NCBI RefSeq assembly: GCF_001583415.1
Contig: NZ_CP014475.1
Location: 1,798,001-1,862,000, forward strand
Length of the DNA stretch: 64,000 bases
Source: Mycolicibacterium phlei
GTDB lineage: Bacteria; Actinomycetota; Actinomycetes; Mycobacteriales; Mycobacteriaceae
Direction of reading: 5' to 3'
In this document: piece after piece, positions 29,813 to 39,476 of the stretch
Layout: each line of letters opens with the position of its first letter
How positions within the stretch are numbered: the first letter of the stretch is position 1
The notes under the pieces: generated by a model
What the model was told of the DNA's origin: nothing
Database searches by the model: none
The model's input: only the letters and a program-made list of their open reading frames with translations
Made by a program: the position numbers and the translations under genes

Positions 29813-30985
29813 TCACACCATCGCGGTCCGTGGCACCTTCATACCCAGTTTCAGCGCACCGGCGAGCTCGCGGCTGGTGTCATAGTCGAAAACGACGTGA
29901 CCGGTGATGACGTCGACGTCGCGTTTGAACCGCTGCAGCGGATGGTCGACGAAATGCGCGCTGGCCCCGGAGGCCTCGAGCAGCAGGCCGATCACCGCGC
30001 GCGACTCGCGCACGATGTGGGCCGCGGTCATCCGCGCCGCCGCCCGCACCGGTTTCGACACCGCCTCACCGGCGGTGACGAGGCCCTCGATCTCGCCGAC
30101 CGTGTCGGCCAGCAGGGCCCGCAGCGCCCGCAGTCGCACCTCGGCCTCGGCCAGCCGGGCCTGCGCCATCGGCTTGTCCTTCTGGGTCGCGCCCTCGTAG
30201 GCCAGCACCCGGGTGCCGAGGCGTTCGGCGTAGATCTCGGCGACGCGCTCGGCGGCGCCCAGCGCCGGCATCGCGGCCAGCAGGGCCAGCGCGGGCACCA
30301 TCGGCCAGCGGTAGGTGGGGGAGTCGTACAGCGCCGCACCGGGTGCGGTGCCCGAGTAGATGTCGACGACGTTGACCAGCCTGTGCCCGGGGACGAAGAC
30401 GTCGGTGGCGACGACGTCGTTGGAGCCGGTGGCGCGCATGCCGTCGGTGTGCCAGACGTCCTCGACGGTGACGTCGTCGATCGGCAGCAGCGCCAGCGCG
30501 GGCCAGATCTTGGTCAGGTCGTCGTCGGGGCCGCACAGTGCCCCGACCATCACCCAGTTGCCGTGCATGACGCCGGTGGCCCACGACCAGCGGCCGGTCA
30601 GCCGGATCCCGCCGTCGGCGGGCAGACCCCGGCCGGTGGGTGCCAGCGGGGCGGGGGCCAAAAACGGCTGCGACGCGAACGCCTCGGCCTGGGCCCGCTC
30701 GTCGAACAGCGCCAGCATCCAGTTGTGCAGCGCCAGAAAGCCGATGGTCCAGGCGCTGGACGCGCAGCCGTGCGCCATCCGTCGCACCGGGTCCAGGATC
30801 GCCGGGAACGGGGCCTCCCGGCCCCCGAAGCGGGCCGGTCGCAGCAGGTCGCAGATGCCCGAGGCGGTGAACTCCGCGACCGTCTCGTCGGGCAGTCGGC
30901 GCAGGCGCTCGGCCTCGGCGGCGCGCTCGGCGAGCCGGGTGACGAACTCCTCGTTAATTGCCTCGTCAGTGAAGGCGGTGCTCAT
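29813..30985 (-). CDS. Acyl-CoA dehydrogenase-fold flavin-dependent monooxygenase (HsaA/DszC-like)
   Basis: 390 residues with the ACAD fold but the sequence style of group D monooxygenases: DLLRPARFGGREAPFPAILDPVRRMAHGCASSAWTIGFLALHNWMLALF, LTGRWSWATGVMHGNWVMVGAL, WHTDGMRATGSNDVVATDVFVPGHR, and a C-terminal FVDHPLQRFKRDVDVITGHVVFDYD. Such enzymes use reduced flavin supplied by a reductase to hydroxylate rings. ATG 30985 is chosen; the operator at 30998-31017 lies just upstream. Confidence 0.88.
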   Translation of the reverse strand: MSTAFTDEAINEEFVTRLAERAAEAERLRRLPDETVAEFTASGICDLLRPARFGGREAPFPAILDPVRRMAHGCASSAWTIGFLALHNWMLALFDERAQAEAFASQPFLAPAPLAPTGRGLPADGGIRLTGRWSWATGVMHGNWVMVGALCGPDDDLTKIWPALALLPIDDVTVEDVWHTDGMRATGSNDVVATDVFVPGHRLVNVVDIYSGTAPGAALYDSPTYRWPMVPALALLAAMPALGAAERVAEIYAERLGTRVLAYEGATQKDKPMAQARLAEAEVRLRALRALLADTVGEIEGLVTAGEAVSKPVRAAARMTAAHIVRESRAVIGLLLEASGASAHFVDHPLQRFKRDVDVITGHVVFDYDTSRELAGALKLGMKVPRTAMV

Positions 30986-30997
30986 GCGCCGGACGCT

Positions 30998-31017
30998 ACC
31001 ATACATTTTTGTATGGT
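30998..31017. promoter_or_regulatory. TetR-type operator upstream of the flavin monooxygenase
   Basis: Perfect inverted repeat ACCATACA-N4-TGTATGGT, 13-32 nt before the ATG at 30985. Arm length and spacing are typical of TetR operators, and a tetR gene lies just upstream at 31113-31670. Confidence 0.65.
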
Positions 31018-31032
31018 CTTGCGCCTCGAAAC

Positions 31033-31094
31033 CGCGAGCGTGCGTGTCTGTCCGCGACACGCCGCCTGATCTGCTGATTTTGCGCACGCTCGCG
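31033..31094. repeat. 62-bp palindromic intergenic repeat, copy B
   Basis: Inverted copy of the element at 1171-1232: same terminal CGCGAGCGTGCG arms and the same internal GTGTCTGTCC and GACACGCCGC blocks, with divergence only in the centre. It sits between the tetR gene and the monooxygenase operator. Confidence 0.75.
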
Positions 31095-31112
31095 CCGAAA
31101 CGCCCAGGAAAA

Positions 31113-31670
31113 TCAGCGGCTGAGCATGATGTCGAGGAACCGCTCCCGGCCGGCGGCGGCCGCATCGGTGGGCCTGGACCCGGCCAGATGCAGAAAGCCG
31201 ATCCCCGCCGCGAACGTGGCGTTGGCGCGCACGTCGGCCTCGTCGGCGTCGAACCCGTGGTCGAGGAACGCCTGACGCACCGCCGCGAGCACCCGCGCGT
31301 CGGAGGCCCGCACCCCGGCGGCCACCGACTCGTCGGTGCGGGCCCATTCCCGCATCGCGCGCTCCAGCGTCCAGTGCCGCGCGTCAACCAGTGCGGCCAT
31401 CATTCGCGACAGGCGCTCGCGCGGCGGCAGGTCGGCCAGCGCGGAGAACTGTCGACGGTCCTCGTCGCGCAGCTCACCCCAGGTCCGCACCAGCGCCGCG
31501 CGGTAGGCGGCCATGTCGGTGAAATGCCAGTAAAAGCTGCCTCTTGTGGCGCCCACCCGCGCGCACAGCGTCTCCAGTTTGAGCGCTTTGATGCCCTCGG
31601 CGGCCAGGATCGTGAAGCCGGCCTGGACCCAGTCCTCGACCGTGAGCCGTGATGTGCGGGCCTTAGCCAT
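31113..31670 (-). CDS. TetR family regulator
   Basis: 185 residues: helix-turn-helix ALKLETLCARVGATRGSFYWHFTDM at about 30-54, then a short ligand domain with FDADEADVRANATFAAGIGFLHLAG. It is on the same strand as, and 128 bp upstream of, the flavin monooxygenase, with the 20-bp palindrome 30998-31017 between them. Probably a local repressor; ligand unknown. Confidence 0.88.
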   Translation of the reverse strand: MAKARTSRLTVEDWVQAGFTILAAEGIKALKLETLCARVGATRGSFYWHFTDMAAYRAALVRTWGELRDEDRRQFSALADLPPRERLSRMMAALVDARHWTLERAMREWARTDESVAAGVRASDARVLAAVRQAFLDHGFDADEADVRANATFAAGIGFLHLAGSRPTDAAAAGRERFLDIMLSR

Positions 31671-31809
31671 GCGGGCAGCCTACGAGTCCGACGGGCGCAT
31701 TTGCCGACGCCGGCGTCAGTAAATGTTAGGTATCAAATGCGCCCCGGCACGGCCTCGTGGGCTTTCAACGGTGATGAGCGTCATGTTTTACTGCACACGC
31801 CACAACTGA

Positions 31810-32931
<1,122 letters not shown>

Positions 32932-32943
32932 ACCGATCGCGAC

Positions 32944-32976
32944 AAGTCCCCGGACGCAACCCGCGTCCGGGGACTT
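32944..32976 (+). terminator. Strong hairpin terminator after the antigen 85-like gene
   Basis: A 14-bp perfect stem with a 5-nt loop begins 13 nt after the stop; the right arm ends in CTT followed by TCG, so it is a U-poor, hairpin-type mycobacterial terminator. Confidence 0.7.
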
Positions 32977-32999
32977 TCGCGTTGGGGAACAATGACGGC

Positions 33000-33998
33000 A
33001 TGAGCACCGTCAACGCATTGGTCGCGCACCAGGACGACGCCGGCGAGATCACCCTGCGCCACGAGGTCGTCGATGAGTCGTTCCTGCCGGAGGGGGACGT
33101 GACCGTCAAGGTCGAGTACTCCGGGATCAACTACAAGGACGCGTTGGCGGTGACGCCGAAAGGCGGTGTGGCGCGGTCGTATCCGCTCATCCCGGGGATC
33201 GACCTGGCCGGCACGGTGACGGCGTCGTCGTCGCCGGACTTCGCGGTCGGGGACCGGGTGGTCGCGCACGGCTACGACATCGGCACCGGCAGACACGGCG
33301 GCTACGCCGACACCGCGCGGCTGCCCGCCGACTACGTGGTCAAGCTCGACACGCTGACGACGGCCGAGGCGGCCGCCATCGGCACCGCCGGGTTCACCGC
33401 GGCGATGAGCGTCAACGCGATTCGCGCGCACGGGATCCGCCCGCAGGACGGCCCGGTGCTGGTGACCGGTGCGACGGGCGGCGTCGGCAGCATCAGTGTC
33501 GACCTGCTCGCCGGGCTGGGCTACGAGGTGGTCGCGTCGACGGGCAAGTCCGAGGCGCACGACTACCTGATGGGGCTGGGCGCCTACCGGGTGATCGGCC
33601 GACTGCCCGAGGAGGGCGAGAAGATCCGCCCGCTGGGCAAGTCGACCTGGGCGGCGGTGCTCGACAGCGTCGGCGGCGACACCCTGGCCTACGCCCTGTC
33701 CACCCTGAACTACGGTGGTGTGGCGGCGATTTCGGGTCTGGCCCGGTCAGCCGACCTGCCCACCACGGTGATGCCGTTCATTCTGCGCGGCGTCACGCTG
33801 GCCGGGATCGACTCGGTGCTGCTGCCGATCGGGCCGCGCCGCGAGATCTGGGGTCAGCTCGAGGGTGAGCTCAAGCCCGGACACCTCGCCGAGATCACGC
33901 ATGACGTCACGGTGCTCGACGCCCCGCACACGCTGCGCACGATCATCGGCGGAGGTGTCACCGGCCGCACCCGTGTGGTCGTGCACGACGGGTTCTAG
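33000..33998 (+). CDS. MDR-family NADPH oxidoreductase (YhdH/AcuI-like, FadB4-like)
   Basis: 332 residues of the zinc-free medium-chain reductase type: SGINYKDALAVTPKGGVARSYPLIPGIDLAG, GDRVVAHGYDIG, and the NADPH-binding VLVTGATGGVGSISVDLLAGLGYEVVASTGK. YhdH/AcuI members reduce acrylyl-CoA or quinones. In M. tuberculosis a comparable gene (fadB4) follows fadE23; here the gene is convergent with fadE23, so orthology is uncertain. Start ATG 33000. Confidence 0.9.
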   Translation: MSTVNALVAHQDDAGEITLRHEVVDESFLPEGDVTVKVEYSGINYKDALAVTPKGGVARSYPLIPGIDLAGTVTASSSPDFAVGDRVVAHGYDIGTGRHGGYADTARLPADYVVKLDTLTTAEAAAIGTAGFTAAMSVNAIRAHGIRPQDGPVLVTGATGGVGSISVDLLAGLGYEVVASTGKSEAHDYLMGLGAYRVIGRLPEEGEKIRPLGKSTWAAVLDSVGGDTLAYALSTLNYGGVAAISGLARSADLPTTVMPFILRGVTLAGIDSVLLPIGPRREIWGQLEGELKPGHLAEITHDVTVLDAPHTLRTIIGGGVTGRTRVVVHDGF

Positions 33999-34000
33999 CG

Positions 34001-34022
34001 CCCCGTCCGCCGCGAAACGGGG
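34001..34022. terminator. Short bidirectional hairpin between convergent genes
   Basis: CCCCGT-N10-ACGGGG fills the 24-bp gap between the oxidoreductase and fadE23 stops. Short stem and no T-run. Confidence 0.3.
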
Positions 34023-35237
34023 TTACTTGAGTTCGGCCGACGACAGGCCCAGCAGGCGGCGCGCCACCACCAGCAGCTGGATCTGCTGGGTGCCCTCGAA
34101 GATGTCGAGGATCTTGCTGTCGCGCGCCCACTTCTCCAGCAGGGTCTGCTCCGAGTAGCCGACGGTGCCTGCCAGTTCGACGGCCTTGAGCGTGATGTCG
34201 CTGGCGACCCGGCCGGCCTTGGCCTTACCCATCGACGCTTCCTTGGAGTTCGGAATGTCGTTGTCGGCCTGCCACGCCGAGCGCACCATCAGCAGATACG
34301 CGGCCTCCCAGTCGGCCTCCATGCGCAGGAACTCCGCCGCCGGTGCGCTCTGCGCGTGCGACGGCTTGTCATAGGAGATCTCGATACCGGCCTCGGTGAG
34401 GATCCGCCGGACCTCCTCGAGCGCGGCGCGGGCGATCCCGACGGCCATCGCCGCGACCACCGGCCGGGTGTTGTCGAAGGTCTCCATCACCCCGGCGAAG
34501 CCCTTCTCGACCTCGATCTCCGGGCTGCCGAGCAGGTTCTCCTTCGGGATGCGGACATTGTCGAACCGGATCACCGCGGTGTCGGAGGCCCGGATGCCGA
34601 GCTTGTCCTCCAGCCGTTCGACGGTGACGCCGGGGTGCTCGCGCGGGACGACGAACGACTTGATCGCCGCGCGGCCCTTCGACTTGTCCAGCGTCGCCCA
34701 CACCACGATGTGCGACGCGCGCGAGCCCGCGGTGACGAAGATCTTCTCGCCGTTGATGACGTACTCGTCGCCGTCGAGCGTCGCGGTGGTCGACACCGCC
34801 GCCGAGTCCGAGCCGAAGCCCGGCTCGGTGATCGCCATCGCCGCCCAGATGTCCTTGCCGAACCGCTCCAGCTGTTCCTTGGTGGCCACCGACGAGATCG
34901 CGGCGTTGCCCAGGCCCTGGCGCGGCACCGACAGCATCAATGCCACGTCGCCCCAACTGATCTCCATCACGTTGAGCACCGCGGACATGTTCGCGCCGTT
35001 GTTGTTGGCGCCCTTGGGGGTATCGCCGCCCGCGAACGCCTCGGCGCCGGCGAACGCGACGGTCTTCGCGTCCTGGATGCCCTCGAACAGGGTGGCCAGC
35101 GTGTCGAGTTCGACGGGGTATTCGTGTTCGCGCAGATCCCATTTGCGCGAGATCGGCCGCAGCATCTCCGCCGCGCCCTGATGGGCCTTCTCGATGACCG
35201 CTTCGAGCTTGCGCGGCAGTTCCAGATTGATCGCCAT
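34023..35237 (-). CDS. fadE23: Acyl-CoA dehydrogenase FadE23
   Basis: 404 residues. ACAD hallmarks: AMAITEPGFGSDSAAVSTTA, EYVINGEKIFVTAGSRASH, GTVGYSEQTLLEKWARDSKILDIFEGTQQIQL with the catalytic Glu in FEGTQQ. ATG 35237 (MAINLELPRKLEAVIEK) is preferred over an upstream in-frame ATG at 35279 within the end of fadE24. Gene order and length match FadE23/FadE24 of M. tuberculosis (Rv3140/Rv3139), which form a heteromeric-looking pair and are induced by isoniazid there (established knowledge). Confidence 0.92.
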   Translation of the reverse strand: MAINLELPRKLEAVIEKAHQGAAEMLRPISRKWDLREHEYPVELDTLATLFEGIQDAKTVAFAGAEAFAGGDTPKGANNNGANMSAVLNVMEISWGDVALMLSVPRQGLGNAAISSVATKEQLERFGKDIWAAMAITEPGFGSDSAAVSTTATLDGDEYVINGEKIFVTAGSRASHIVVWATLDKSKGRAAIKSFVVPREHPGVTVERLEDKLGIRASDTAVIRFDNVRIPKENLLGSPEIEVEKGFAGVMETFDNTRPVVAAMAVGIARAALEEVRRILTEAGIEISYDKPSHAQSAPAAEFLRMEADWEAAYLLMVRSAWQADNDIPNSKEASMGKAKAGRVASDITLKAVELAGTVGYSEQTLLEKWARDSKILDIFEGTQQIQLLVVARRLLGLSSAELK

Positions 35238-35262
35238 GTCTGCTCTTTCGCTTCCGAGGTCT

Positions 35263-36651
35263 CTAGATGACGACGACACCCTCGGCGACGCCGATGGCCC
35301 GCAGATCGCGGTACCAGCGCTCGACCGGGTGCTCCTTGGTGTAACCGTGGCCGCCGAGCAGCTGGACGCCGTCGAGGCCGATCTGCATGCCCTTGTCGGT
35401 GCCCAGCCGCTTGGCCAGCGCCGCTTCGCGGGCGAACGGCAGGCCCTGGTCGGCGCGCGCCGCGCCGCGCCAGGTGATCAGCCGCAGCCCGTCGAACTCG
35501 ATCGCCATGTTGGCGCACATGAATGCGACCGCCTGGCGGTGCGCGATCGGCTCCCCGAACGCGTGGCGCTCCTTGACGTAGGGCACGACGTAGTCGAGCA
35601 CCGCGTGCGAGGTGCCGACCGCCAGCGCCGCCCAGCCGAGCCGCGACAGCGCGATGGCCTCGGAGTAGTCCTGGTCGCTGGCGCCGTCCTCGCCGAGGCG
35701 CGCCGACAGCGGCACCGTGACCCCGTCGAGTTTGACCCGGCCGATCGCCGCGGCGCGGATACCCATCCCGGGGTCGGGGGTGACCGACAGTCCCTTGCTG
35801 CCCGACTCGACGATGAACAGCGCCGGCTTACCGTTCAGTTGCGCTGCGACGATGAACAGTTCGGCTTCGGCGGCGGCCGGCACCAGTGACTTCTCGCCGT
35901 CGAGGCGGTAGCCGCTCGGGGTGCGCACGGCGGTGGTGCGAAGCGCGGTCGGGTCGAACAGCGGGTGCGGTTCGGCGATCGCGACGCAGGCCTGCGGCAC
36001 GTTCTCGCCTGCGAACTCCTTGAGGTAGGTGGCCTGCTGGTCGGCGCTGCCCCAGTGGGTCAGGGCCGACGCGACCCCGGCGGGCGCCAGGATCGGCAGG
36101 GCCAGTCCCATGTCACCGTAGGCCAGGGCCTCGGCGACGAGGACGTTGGTGACCGCGGCCCGGTGCGAGGCGATGCCCTCGAAGTCCTCGGGCACGTTGA
36201 TCGCGGTGATCCCGAGTTCGGCCGCCTTGCCGACGAGGCCGTCGGGGTAGTGGGCGTTGTCGTCGGCCTCGCGTGCCGCGGGCCGCAGCACCTCCTCGGC
36301 GAACTCGTTGACCGTCTCGACGATCATCTTCTGTTCGTCGTCGGGGGTGAGGTCGAAGTAGTCCGAGCCGCTGGTCTTGAGCCGGGTCGGGCCGGACTTG
36401 CTGCCGGTGACGCGCTTGAACTGGCGCTGCGCGGCGCCGGCCGCCGAAAAGGCCTGCTTGACGCCGTACTTGAGGCCGCGGTTGAGCGGATCGCGCAGCC
36501 CGTAGCGGTCGAGGAACTCCTGGCCGACGATCGGCGTGATGAGCGCCAGGCCCAGATCGGTCGGGGTGCGCTTGAACTTGCGCAGACCGACGGCGCTCTC
36601 CTTGCTGCCGGCCGGTTTCGCCCCGTTTCTCGACGGCAGGGTGTTGGTCAT
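35263..36651 (-). CDS. fadE24: Acyl-CoA dehydrogenase FadE24
   Basis: 462 residues with an N-terminal extension of about 90 residues (KRTPTDLGLALITPIVGQEF...) before the ACAD domain begins at DDEQKMIVETVNEFAEEVLRPAA. FAD-side motifs are CVAIAEPHPLFD and LGGHGYTKEHPVERWYRDLRAIGVAEG; the usual FGSDS of substrate-active ACADs is lacking, suggesting it is the partner subunit of FadE23 rather than the active chain (inference). Two 23-bp tandem motifs lie upstream at 36679-36724. Confidence 0.92.
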   Translation of the reverse strand: MTNTLPSRNGAKPAGSKESAVGLRKFKRTPTDLGLALITPIVGQEFLDRYGLRDPLNRGLKYGVKQAFSAAGAAQRQFKRVTGSKSGPTRLKTSGSDYFDLTPDDEQKMIVETVNEFAEEVLRPAAREADDNAHYPDGLVGKAAELGITAINVPEDFEGIASHRAAVTNVLVAEALAYGDMGLALPILAPAGVASALTHWGSADQQATYLKEFAGENVPQACVAIAEPHPLFDPTALRTTAVRTPSGYRLDGEKSLVPAAAEAELFIVAAQLNGKPALFIVESGSKGLSVTPDPGMGIRAAAIGRVKLDGVTVPLSARLGEDGASDQDYSEAIALSRLGWAALAVGTSHAVLDYVVPYVKERHAFGEPIAHRQAVAFMCANMAIEFDGLRLITWRGAARADQGLPFAREAALAKRLGTDKGMQIGLDGVQLLGGHGYTKEHPVERWYRDLRAIGVAEGVVVI

Positions 36652-36678
36652 ATCTGCTGCCTCGCTTTGTGGTGGAGC

Positions 36679-36724
36679 CGAACTGACTCTGGAGTAAGGT
36701 TCGAACTGACTCCAGAGTAAGGTA
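36679..36724. promoter_or_regulatory. Tandem 23-bp operator-like motifs upstream of fadE24
   Basis: Two direct units beginning CGAACTGACT and ending GAGTAAGGT, 20 of 23 positions the same. The cores are ACTCTGGAGT and its exact reverse complement ACTCCAGAGT, each a near-palindrome. They lie 28-73 nt ahead of the start codon, between fadE24 and hisN. They suggest cooperative binding of a dimeric repressor. Confidence 0.55.
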
Positions 36725-36751
36725 GCCGGGCCGGGAAGCCAACCCGCCAGG

Positions 36752-37543
36752 TCAGCGCAGTCGGCGCAGCACCTCCTCGTGCAGCAGACCGTTGGTCGCC
36801 ACGGCGCTGCCGCCGTGCGGACCCGGTGCGCCGTCCAGGTTGGTGAACCGCCCGCCGGCCTCCCGGACCAGCACGTCCAGCGGCGCCAGATCCCAGGTAG
36901 ACACCTCGGGCTCCAGCGCGATGTCGACGGCGCCCTCGGCGACGAGGCAGTAGTTGAAGAAGTCGCCGTAGCCGCGCACCCGCCACACCGCGTCGGTGAG
37001 CGCGACGAACTTGTCGCGGATCCCGCGGTCGGCCCACCCGGACAGGCTGGAGAAGGCCAGGCTCGCCGAGCCGAGATCGTCGACGCGTGACACGCCCAGC
37101 CGTCGCCGCGGCTGCCCGGCCACCGCGACGTAGGCCCCCTGACCGGTCACCGCCCACCACCGCCGGTGCAGGGCGGGCGCGCTCACCACGCCGAGGATCG
37201 GGACGCCGTCCTGCAGCAGCGCGATCAGCGTCGCCCACACCGGCACCCCACGCACGAAGTTCTTGGTGCCGTCGATCGGGTCGACCACCCACTGCCGGCC
37301 CGCGAACTCCTTGGTGCCGCCGAACTCCTCCCCGAACACCGAGTCGTCGGGGCGCGCCTCGGCCAGTCGCTGGCGGATCGTCCGCTCGACGGCGAGGTCG
37401 GCGTCGGTGGCCGGGGTCATGTCCGGCTTCGTCTCCACCACCAGGTCCACCGCGCCGAACCGGTCCATGGTCTGGGTGTCGGCCTCGTCGGCGAGCGCGA
37501 GGGCGAGGGTCAGGTCGTCTGCTGCAAGCGCGGGGGAAGTCAT
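36752..37543 (-). CDS. hisN: Histidinol-phosphate phosphatase (inositol monophosphatase fold)
   Basis: 263 residues, Mg-dependent phosphatase of the FIG superfamily: GEEFGG, metal-binding [15 protein letters not shown] and [19 protein letters not shown]. tuberculosis Rv3137, in the same neighbourhood (next to fadE24), was shown to be the histidinol-phosphate phosphatase; the assignment here rests on that synteny and the fold. ATG 37543 is chosen ([10 protein letters not shown]). It would carry out the penultimate step group of histidine synthesis. Confidence 0.88.
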   Translation of the reverse strand: MTSPALAADDLTLALALADEADTQTMDRFGAVDLVVETKPDMTPATDADLAVERTIRQRLAEARPDDSVFGEEFGGTKEFAGRQWVVDPIDGTKNFVRGVPVWATLIALLQDGVPILGVVSAPALHRRWWAVTGQGAYVAVAGQPRRRLGVSRVDDLGSASLAFSSLSGWADRGIRDKFVALTDAVWRVRGYGDFFNYCLVAEGAVDIALEPEVSTWDLAPLDVLVREAGGRFTNLDGAPGPHGGSAVATNGLLHEEVLRRLR

Positions 37544-37566
37544 GCCTGTCGTCCTACCATGGCGGG

Positions 37567-37926
37567 GTGTTCGAGTTCGTGATGATCCTGGTGCTGGTCG
37601 GTGCGCTGGTGCTGCTGGCCCGCCCACTGCTGAGACGCCGCCGCGGCGCGCCGCCGGACTGGCCGGCCGGTCAGCTGTTGGTCACCGGGGTCAGCCCGCG
37701 ACCGGAGGGCGTCACCGGCCCGCAGTACGTGACGATCACCGGGGTCATCAACGGCCCGACGGTCAACGAGCACGTCGTCTACCAGCGGATGGAGGCCGAC
37801 GTCGACGCGTGGCCGAAGATGGGCGACCTGTATCCGGTCGTGTACTCGCCGAGCAACCCGGACAACTGGCGGTTCGCGCCTGCCGAACCGCCGCCGACGA
37901 TCCCGGACTATCCGCCCAGCGCCTAA
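37567..37926 (+). CDS. Small membrane-anchored protein of unknown function
   Basis: 119 residues from GTG 37567, 23 bp from the divergent hisN. Residues 1-20 ([17 protein letters not shown]) form one membrane helix followed by an arginine-rich [12 protein letters not shown] stop-transfer segment, so the rest should be cytoplasmic. The soluble part ([13 protein letters not shown]...[11 protein letters not shown]...[15 protein letters not shown]) looks like a small beta-barrel of the DUF3592 type. Function unknown. Confidence 0.75.
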   Translation: MFEFVMILVLVGALVLLARPLLRRRRGAPPDWPAGQLLVTGVSPRPEGVTGPQYVTITGVINGPTVNEHVVYQRMEADVDAWPKMGDLYPVVYSPSNPDNWRFAPAEPPPTIPDYPPSA

Positions 37927-37939
37927 CCGGCCTGACAAC

Positions 37940-39301
37940 TCAGCCGTGGCTGATCCGCAGCATCTCCTCGATGCTGGCCAGCTTCACCCGCGGCCGGCCG
38001 TGCGGTTCGCCCAGTGAGCGCTCGTGCGCGTCGATCCGCCTCCAGTGGTCGTGGGTGACGACCCGGGGCTGACGCTCCAGCAGCCACCGCGCCAGCTCGT
38101 CGGCATGGTCGGCCCCGAAGTCGGACGGCTCGGCGGCCTGCAGATCGGCGACCAGGGTGTCGACGGTCTCCTGCGAGTCGCTCTTGTTGCTGCCGATGAC
38201 GCCCGTCGGCCCCCGCTTGATCCAGCCGACGACGTACTCGTGGCGCCGGCCCTCGATGCGGCCCGCGGTGTGCGGGATCGTGCCGCTGCGCTCGTCGAAC
38301 GGCAGCCCGGGGGTGGGCACGCCGCGATAGCCGACCGCGCGCACCACCAGCTGCGCGGGAATCTCCTCGCGCTCGCCGGTGTCGCGGGCGACGACGCGGC
38401 CGTTCTCCTCGACCAGTTCGTTGCGGCCCAGCACGATCGACTCCACCCGGCCGTTGCCCTTGATCTCGATCGGTGAGGTGCGGAACCGGAACACGATGCG
38501 CCGCTTGGCGTTCTTCGGCGTTGTCTCGGCGAACCCCCGCAGCACCTTGATGTTGTTGCGCACGGTCTTGCCCGCGGCCTCGAGGTCGGCCTCGGTGATG
38601 TCGGCGAAGTCGGCGGGGTCGACCACGATGTCGACGTCGGCCAGACCCTCCAGGTGGCCGAGCTCGCGCAGCTCCAGCGTGGTGAACGGCGCCTGCAGGG
38701 GCCCGCGCCTGCCGACGACGAGCACCTCCTCCACACCGCGGTCGTGCAGTGACTCCAGCGCGTGGTCGGCGATGTCGGTGGCGGCCAGCGCGTCGGGATC
38801 GGTGACCAGGATCCGTGCCACGTCCAGTGCGACGTTGCCGTTGCCGATCACCACCGCGCGGCCGGTGGAGATGTCGGGCGCCATGTCCCTGTGGTGCGGG
38901 TGCGCGTTGTACCAACCGACGAAGTCGACGGCGGAGACGCTGCCCGGCAGGTCCTCGCCGGGGATGCCCAGCGACCGGTCCGACTGGGCGCCGATCGCGT
39001 AGATCACCGCGTGGTAGCGCTCGGCCAGTTCGGCGGGCAGCACGTGCTCACCGACGTTGACGTTGCCGAAGAAGCGCAGCCGCGGGTCGGCGGCGGTGCG
39101 CTCGAACTGCGCGCTGATCGACTTGATCTTGGGGTGGTCGGGGGCGACGCCGGAGCGCACCAGCCCCCACGGCGTCGGCAGCATCTCGAGCATGTCGATG
39201 TGCATGTCGACGTCGTTGGCGTCGGCGAATTTCAGCAGGGACGCCGCGGCAAAGAACCCCGAGGGTCCTGAGCCGACGATCGCCACGTGGTATCGGCGCA
39301 A
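37940..39301 (-). CDS. fprA: NADPH-ferredoxin reductase FprA
   Basis: 453 residues from a TTG start that gives MRRYHVAIVGSGPSGFFAAASLLK, the adrenodoxin-reductase-like FAD loop. Further signatures: PTPWGLVRSGVAPDHPKIKSI, the NADPH-binding VVIGNGNVALDVARIL, VVGRRGPLQAPFTTLELREL, and YVVGWIKRGPTGVIG. It passes electrons from NADPH to ferredoxins, for example for cytochromes P450. It is divergent from prfB across 175 bp. Confidence 0.96.
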   Translation of the reverse strand: MRRYHVAIVGSGPSGFFAAASLLKFADANDVDMHIDMLEMLPTPWGLVRSGVAPDHPKIKSISAQFERTAADPRLRFFGNVNVGEHVLPAELAERYHAVIYAIGAQSDRSLGIPGEDLPGSVSAVDFVGWYNAHPHHRDMAPDISTGRAVVIGNGNVALDVARILVTDPDALAATDIADHALESLHDRGVEEVLVVGRRGPLQAPFTTLELRELGHLEGLADVDIVVDPADFADITEADLEAAGKTVRNNIKVLRGFAETTPKNAKRRIVFRFRTSPIEIKGNGRVESIVLGRNELVEENGRVVARDTGEREEIPAQLVVRAVGYRGVPTPGLPFDERSGTIPHTAGRIEGRRHEYVVGWIKRGPTGVIGSNKSDSQETVDTLVADLQAAEPSDFGADHADELARWLLERQPRVVTHDHWRRIDAHERSLGEPHGRPRVKLASIEEMLRISHG

Positions 39302-39462
39302 TGTACAGCCTTCTGTCGCTGTCCGGCCGCGCGCAGATGGGCTGTCGCGTCGCGGTCCGGATGGTTACCCACCCGATGCTAGAACGATCTTGGCCGTACC
39401 CGCCGGTAGTCAGCGAGAACCGGCGCGTGGTCAGCGCGGTCCGCCGCCGAACCGACCACAGG

Positions 39463-39468
39463 TAACCT
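39463..39468 (+). promoter_or_regulatory. Candidate -10 element of prfB
   Basis: TAACCT ends 8 nt before the GTG start, and no Shine-Dalgarno sequence lies between, so the message may be leaderless. Confidence 0.4.
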
Positions 39469-39476
39469 GAATTCCC

